This document shows positions 60,400 through 64,000 of a stretch of DNA of 64,000 nucleotides, in pieces. The position numbers were made by a program, and so were the translations under genes. Each line of letters starts with the position of its first letter. Within the stretch, counting starts at the first letter, position 1. The stretch is from CANDYO01 sp964627795 (lineage in GTDB: Bacteria; Pseudomonadota; Alphaproteobacteria; Rickettsiales; CANDYO01): the NCBI GenBank assembly GCA_964627795.1, contig CAZVLF010000005.1, forward strand, positions 1-64,000, given 5' to 3'. The notes beneath the pieces are model-generated. The model made no database searches, was not told the origin of the DNA, and worked only from the letters and a program-made list of their open reading frames with translations.

Positions 60400-63198
60400 T
60401 TAGATGGAAGTTATTATCTGAGATTTATTTACTTGAGTATTCTTCTCTATCTGACCAGTAGTTTTTAGTGCAGTTTTAGATACCAGTTCCAGTGCTGACA
60501 TTTCTTTGCCAGTATTCTTGGCTAAATAAGTTTGCAGTGATTTCATGTCTTCAGATAAAATTGATAGCTCTACGCGATGACGGGATAACGAAACTAACCA
60601 TGATTGTTGATTGTTAAGGAGAACATTCTTACCAATCGCAGCGATGGTATTATCGAAGGTTTTACCTTGTGAAGTATGCACCGTAACGCAATAGCCATAA
60701 TCGATATGCTTTAGTTGTCTCATCGGTATATCTTTGGTCATTTTATTTTCAAATTGAAGCGTAGCAGTATCTTTATTGATGGATTTAATGATTGCGGTTT
60801 CAGAGTTGATTAGGCCTAAATCGTTATTATTTTTGGTGAAGATAATTTTTAAGCCTTGTTGTAGTTCAAGACCAAGCTTATTAAATACTTCAAATTTACT
60901 TTTATAATCCACTTCTTTGCGTAACTGAAATAGCACCTCTTTGCCATTTTCCTTTTTTAAAATCAGGGTATTGCTAATGTGATTTACTTTTTCGACGGTC
61001 AAATATTCATCTTTTTCTATGCCTAATTTTTTATAGGCCTTATGGAATTTTAATATGTCTATTTCTTGCTTAAACGAAGGTGCAAATTGATAATCAGCAA
61101 TGGTCAGGTCACGCTGCCTTAAGGTAGAAAATTCAATTTTATCGCCTGGTAAATTCAATTTATCTTTAATATCTAGATTTATTTGATTACGTAAGTTTCT
61201 AGTTGGAGCAATGAGTAGAGTTTGTTCTCTTTGATCGGGGGATTTCTTGACATATAAATTTGCAGCTTCTTTAGCTAAGGCAGGTAGCATTGCCAGCTCT
61301 TTTATATTTTCCTTATGGATAGCAAAAGTTTTTTCAATTTTGCCTTGACTAGCAGTGATTACTGCTTGCTTGTGCTGATGGCTTTTTTGCCTAACGATTT
61401 GGTTCATAATTACAGGTTTAATTATTTTGAGGATTTGTTCAAAAGGATTGCCTGCTTCTACTGCACCTAATTGCTTAGTATCTCCAGTGAGTACTAATCT
61501 ATAATCAAACTTCTTCTGCAAGGTTAATAGTTTATGCATGATATGAGTTGGGATCAAAGAACATTCATCAACAAAAATCACCACGTCTTTAAAATTTTTT
61601 CTTTGCTCTTGTAGAGATTGTTTTGTGCCTCTACCTTCAAGGTAACCTTGATATTGACCAAGGAAGCGATGGATAGTAGTTGAAGCTTCTAAATGAGCTG
61701 ACTCCTTAAGGGTTTTGGCAGCTGACGCTGTTGGAGCGAGTCCTTCAAATTTGAGAATCTTCTGCCCAGAAATGCTACGCACTGCATCAAGCACAGTTGA
61801 TTTACCAACGCCTGGCAGACCTTCAACTGTAATTATTTTATCTGTAGAGGTGAGAATATGATATAGCACTTTTTTCTGCTGATCGTTCATTTTAAGATTA
61901 GATTGCTGCTGCTCAAATTTTGTTAGATGAGCGACAAAATGCTCATCTTTAATAATTGGCTTAGAAACACCGATGGCTTCCTTAGCAATTTCAAGAATTT
62001 GTTGCTCTTGGTTCAAAAGAGATTTACTAGTATAGAGCCCCTTATAACCAATAATAACTCCAGTCGCTTCTAGTTTAAGACATTCTTGTTCTACCTCATG
62101 AATGCCATATTTACCAATAGAAAATTTAAGTGTAGCTTTAAGCAAGTCTTCTAAAGGGACTACGCTTTGACGATGCGTTACATCTTCGACACATAGGGTA
62201 GCTAGATCCTTTAGATTTAACTCAGTTGTTTTAGATTTATAGTTCAATTTGCTAGTTAAGAATTCCCAGGCTTGTTTAAATAGACTGCTGCTAGGAACGG
62301 GAGTCTGGTTATCTACAATTTCTTGATTAACTTTTTGTTCTAATGAACCCCAAGCATTTTTTAGTTCTTCTTGGCTTGCTAAGCGTTTGGATTTCCTGGA
62401 ATTAATAACAATATTATCTCGTCCCGATTTGGTTTTTACCCCATATAATTTGCATAATTCTTCAATCTCTTGTCGTCTCGTTGAAAAAGCCTGAATCAAT
62501 TTGTTATCGATTTTGCTCAGCTCAAATGCACTACTACCATCTAAGAGCACAGTTGGCGTAATATCATAACCTATTTTCTTAGTTTCAAGAGCTAATTCAT
62601 TACGAAATACCTGACCAAGAAATTTATTATTTTTGAGAATATTTTCAAAGGCTAAACTTCTAAACTTGCCATCTTCACATCTAGCGCTATTGGCTAAAAA
62701 ACAATGAACATGTGCTTGTGGTTCTAGGTTACGATTGGTCGTGTGCAAAAAAGTAGCGAAAGTTAGTTTATGGATTTTCTCTTTTATATGACCACCAGCA
62801 CCCTTACGAGCCACCGCATAACCTTTTTCCTCAATATATTTTAGTGTAGTATTTACCGCTTTAGTTAAAGCCGCTTCCATTGCTTGTCGCTCTTGCTTTC
62901 CGGATAGAACTAGCATTTGAATAGAAAAGCTCTTTGGAACTGAGAAAGTTAAATCAACACCGGGATTATGCTCTAGTTTATCTTTAGTCTTTTTTCCTAG
63001 CATTTGTCCATTAGGTAAAATTCCTTTGAGCATATTGTTAAAGTTAGGATCAGCTTTAGCATTAAATTCTCCGGTTAAACCTAGTTCTTGAGCACCAACT
63101 CCTGCCCATATACCCTTAGCTTCACTGCCATAATAATCGGCATGCGCATAATATTTACCAGCTGCGCCACTGCTTGAAAAAGCTCTTGTTGATAACAT
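60400..63198 (-). CDS. traA: conjugative relaxase/helicase TraA (MobF, TrwC-like)
   Basis: 932 aa. The N-terminal TrwC relaxase has Tyr16/Tyr17 in GKYYAHADYYGSEAKGIWAG and the metal-binding HTTNRNLEPQAHVHCF (three-His motif). The helicase half is RecD-like: Walker A GLPGVGKST, Walker B VIFVDECSLI, LVLTGDTKQLGAVEAGNPF and CVTVHTSQGKTFDNTI. It nicks oriT, stays bound to DNA and unwinds it during transfer. It is on the short side compared with most MobF proteins but all core motifs are present. AGGAG precedes the ATG. TraD is 15 bp upstream on the same strand. Confidence 0.92.
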   Translation of the reverse strand: MLSTRAFSSSGAAGKYYAHADYYGSEAKGIWAGVGAQELGLTGEFNAKADPNFNNMLKGILPNGQMLGKKTKDKLEHNPGVDLTFSVPKSFSIQMLVLSGKQERQAMEAALTKAVNTTLKYIEEKGYAVARKGAGGHIKEKIHKLTFATFLHTTNRNLEPQAHVHCFLANSARCEDGKFRSLAFENILKNNKFLGQVFRNELALETKKIGYDITPTVLLDGSSAFELSKIDNKLIQAFSTRRQEIEELCKLYGVKTKSGRDNIVINSRKSKRLASQEELKNAWGSLEQKVNQEIVDNQTPVPSSSLFKQAWEFLTSKLNYKSKTTELNLKDLATLCVEDVTHRQSVVPLEDLLKATLKFSIGKYGIHEVEQECLKLEATGVIIGYKGLYTSKSLLNQEQQILEIAKEAIGVSKPIIKDEHFVAHLTKFEQQQSNLKMNDQQKKVLYHILTSTDKIITVEGLPGVGKSTVLDAVRSISGQKILKFEGLAPTASAAKTLKESAHLEASTTIHRFLGQYQGYLEGRGTKQSLQEQRKNFKDVVIFVDECSLIPTHIMHKLLTLQKKFDYRLVLTGDTKQLGAVEAGNPFEQILKIIKPVIMNQIVRQKSHQHKQAVITASQGKIEKTFAIHKENIKELAMLPALAKEAANLYVKKSPDQREQTLLIAPTRNLRNQINLDIKDKLNLPGDKIEFSTLRQRDLTIADYQFAPSFKQEIDILKFHKAYKKLGIEKDEYLTVEKVNHISNTLILKKENGKEVLFQLRKEVDYKSKFEVFNKLGLELQQGLKIIFTKNNNDLGLINSETAIIKSINKDTATLQFENKMTKDIPMRQLKHIDYGYCVTVHTSQGKTFDNTIAAIGKNVLLNNQQSWLVSLSRHRVELSILSEDMKSLQTYLAKNTGKEMSALELVSKTALKTTGQIEKNTQVNKSQIITSI

Positions 63199-63213
63199 TT
63201 CTTATCTCCTAAT

Positions 63214-64000
63214 TTACCAATACATTACAGGTATATCTTTTGTGTTTATTTCTTCAGCAGGCGGGTCTGGATGCTCTAATTTCTTGAGCTTGTTAGGCTT
63301 TATTTTTATGATTTTTTCATCATCATTATTTTTTAAAAGCTTGGCCTCTATTTCTTTACGTCGCTTTTCGCCTATTTCTAATTCTTTAGTGAATAGTTCT
63401 AGGAGATCTTTATTTTCAACATACGCTGGAGAGGTTTTCTTAAAAATACAATCATCAAATTTAAATTTAGCCGGCTTAAAACCAGCAAAGCTAACAAAGC
63501 CTTCTCCAGTTTTTAGCATCATGAGTTCAGAAGGTAAAACGACTGATCGAATGACTTTATTGCGATTAACTTGAATGCCATCGCGCATTTCATGTGCGCC
63601 ATAAGATAAGCCCTCATGCCATTCTTCAATTTCTCCTTCACCGAGCGATCCTGAGCAATATTGCGCGGCTTCCTTGCCAGCAATATTCATATAGATTTTA
63701 GTTTTGCAGTTATTTGCAATTGATCTGGCAGTATCTTCAGAATAAATCTTGCTTAAAGAGCTCATATCTTGAGTGCCTAACACAAAACAGCCACCATATG
63801 ACCTTGCCATTGCCAGACCATCTTTTAGACTTGGAATCGATTGATCAAAATAAGGAATTTCATCTAAAATAAACCATATTTTTGGAATATTGCTCTGCTC
63901 TTTTAATGATCTAAGCGCGTTAACGGCAATATCTACCTGAGTAGTGATAAGTGGATTAATATCTTCTTTCACGTCAGCTCTTGAACTAATAAAGAGAAAG
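63214..64000 (-). CDS. traD: type IV coupling protein TraD, C-terminal part (runs off window)
   Basis: The frame stays open from the stop at 63214 to the right edge, so the 5' end is outside the window; a GTG at 63972 is internal, since FLFISSRADVKEDINPLITT continues the family sequence upstream of it. IWFILDEIPYFDQSIPSLKD is the Walker B region and LGTQDMSSLSKIYSEDTARS the sensor region of the VirD4/TraD hexameric ATPase that feeds the relaxosome to the type IV channel. A charged C-terminal tail ends LPWAD-unlike, in DIPVMYW. It pairs with TraA. Confidence 0.9.
   Translation of the reverse strand, partial: FLFISSRADVKEDINPLITTQVDIAVNALRSLKEQSNIPKIWFILDEIPYFDQSIPSLKDGLAMARSYGGCFVLGTQDMSSLSKIYSEDTARSIANNCKTKIYMNIAGKEAAQYCSGSLGEGEIEEWHEGLSYGAHEMRDGIQVNRNKVIRSVVLPSELMMLKTGEGFVSFAGFKPAKFKFDDCIFKKTSPAYVENKDLLELFTKELEIGEKRRKEIEAKLLKNNDDEKIIKIKPNKLKKLEHPDPPAEEINTKDIPVMYW

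Larger units (their letters stand above)
49791..64000. mobile_element. RAGE-like integrative conjugative element, left part
   Basis: From the tRNA-Lys 3' end to the right edge the content changes to element genes: excisionase-type HTH, Bro-N antirepressor, histidine-kinase-like protein, STAND/TPR protein, AbiE toxin-antitoxin, heavy-metal ATPase, TraA relaxase/helicase and TraD. Relaxase plus coupling protein with TPR and kinase cargo is the known content of Rickettsiales amplified genetic elements. No integrase gene is seen in the 200 bp next to the tRNA, and no second copy of the tRNA 3' end occurs inside the window, so the right end and integrase must be elsewhere or lost. The boundary is inferred. 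Confidence 0.7.

Overview
The window looks like chromosome of an AT-rich, host-associated alphaproteobacterium of the order Rickettsiales. The evidence is a 16S rRNA 3' end that runs straight into a terminator with no 23S/5S genes behind it, a rpsU/COQ9-family divergent pair, a CtrA-type response regulator, ThyX instead of ThyA, a Tim44-domain protein beside MltA and SecB, and a conjugative element of the Rickettsiales amplified genetic element (RAGE) type at the right end. I cannot name the genus.

Layout. 1-480 is the 16S 3' end. 481-7319 holds dispersed repeats and three minus-strand genes for large charged coiled-coil proteins. 7483-10158 has a class II lysyl-tRNA synthetase, a gluconokinase-like P-loop kinase and a membrane protein. 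10421-13431 is a rhodanese-dnaA-dnaN operon, then dnaE, lipA and a Coq10/RatA-like gene (13836-18607). 18732-22348 is a second block of lineage-specific genes: two adjacent coiled-coil paralogues and an atypical kinase-fold protein. 22419-31250 is mostly housekeeping (HAD protein, COQ9-like, rpsU, asd, ispH, trxB, peroxiredoxin, thyX, ettA, tatA, exoD-like). 31251-33827 is a decayed patch with an IS30-type transposase relic, a frameshifted relative of the kinase-fold protein and a tail-fibre-like protein. 33814-49635 carries tilS-ftsH-glmM, ctrA, dut, a type I secretion ABC/HlyD pair, an LtaS/MdoB-like enzyme, a P-loop gene broken at a T run, a DUF2608 protein, a class I aldolase with a 51-codon zinc-finger gene, mltA, a Tim44-domain gene and secB.

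From tRNA-Lys (49715-49790) to the right edge lies a mobile element. It starts with phage-like regulators (excisionase-type HTH, Bro-N antirepressor). Next comes a two-gene cassette of a membrane histidine-kinase-like protein and a signal-peptide-bearing STAND/TPR protein, then an AbiEi/AbiEii toxin-antitoxin pair, a cluster of 17-bp palindromes, a heavy-metal P-type ATPase with a small His-rich membrane protein, and the relaxase/helicase TraA and coupling protein TraD.

The most unusual feature is the cassette at 51205-55503. Both long intact genes appear to have lost the residues that define their enzyme class: the kinase has Gln in place of the phospho-acceptor His, Arg in place of the N-box Asn and no recognisable G2 box; the STAND protein has Ala in place of the Walker A Thr/Ser and Lys in place of the second Walker B Asp, and it carries a Sec-like signal peptide. 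This suggests a non-catalytic membrane/envelope signalling or binding pair carried by the element. Second in interest are the kinase-fold protein with its broken relative, the module repeats in the 425-residue protein, and the palindrome clusters in the element.
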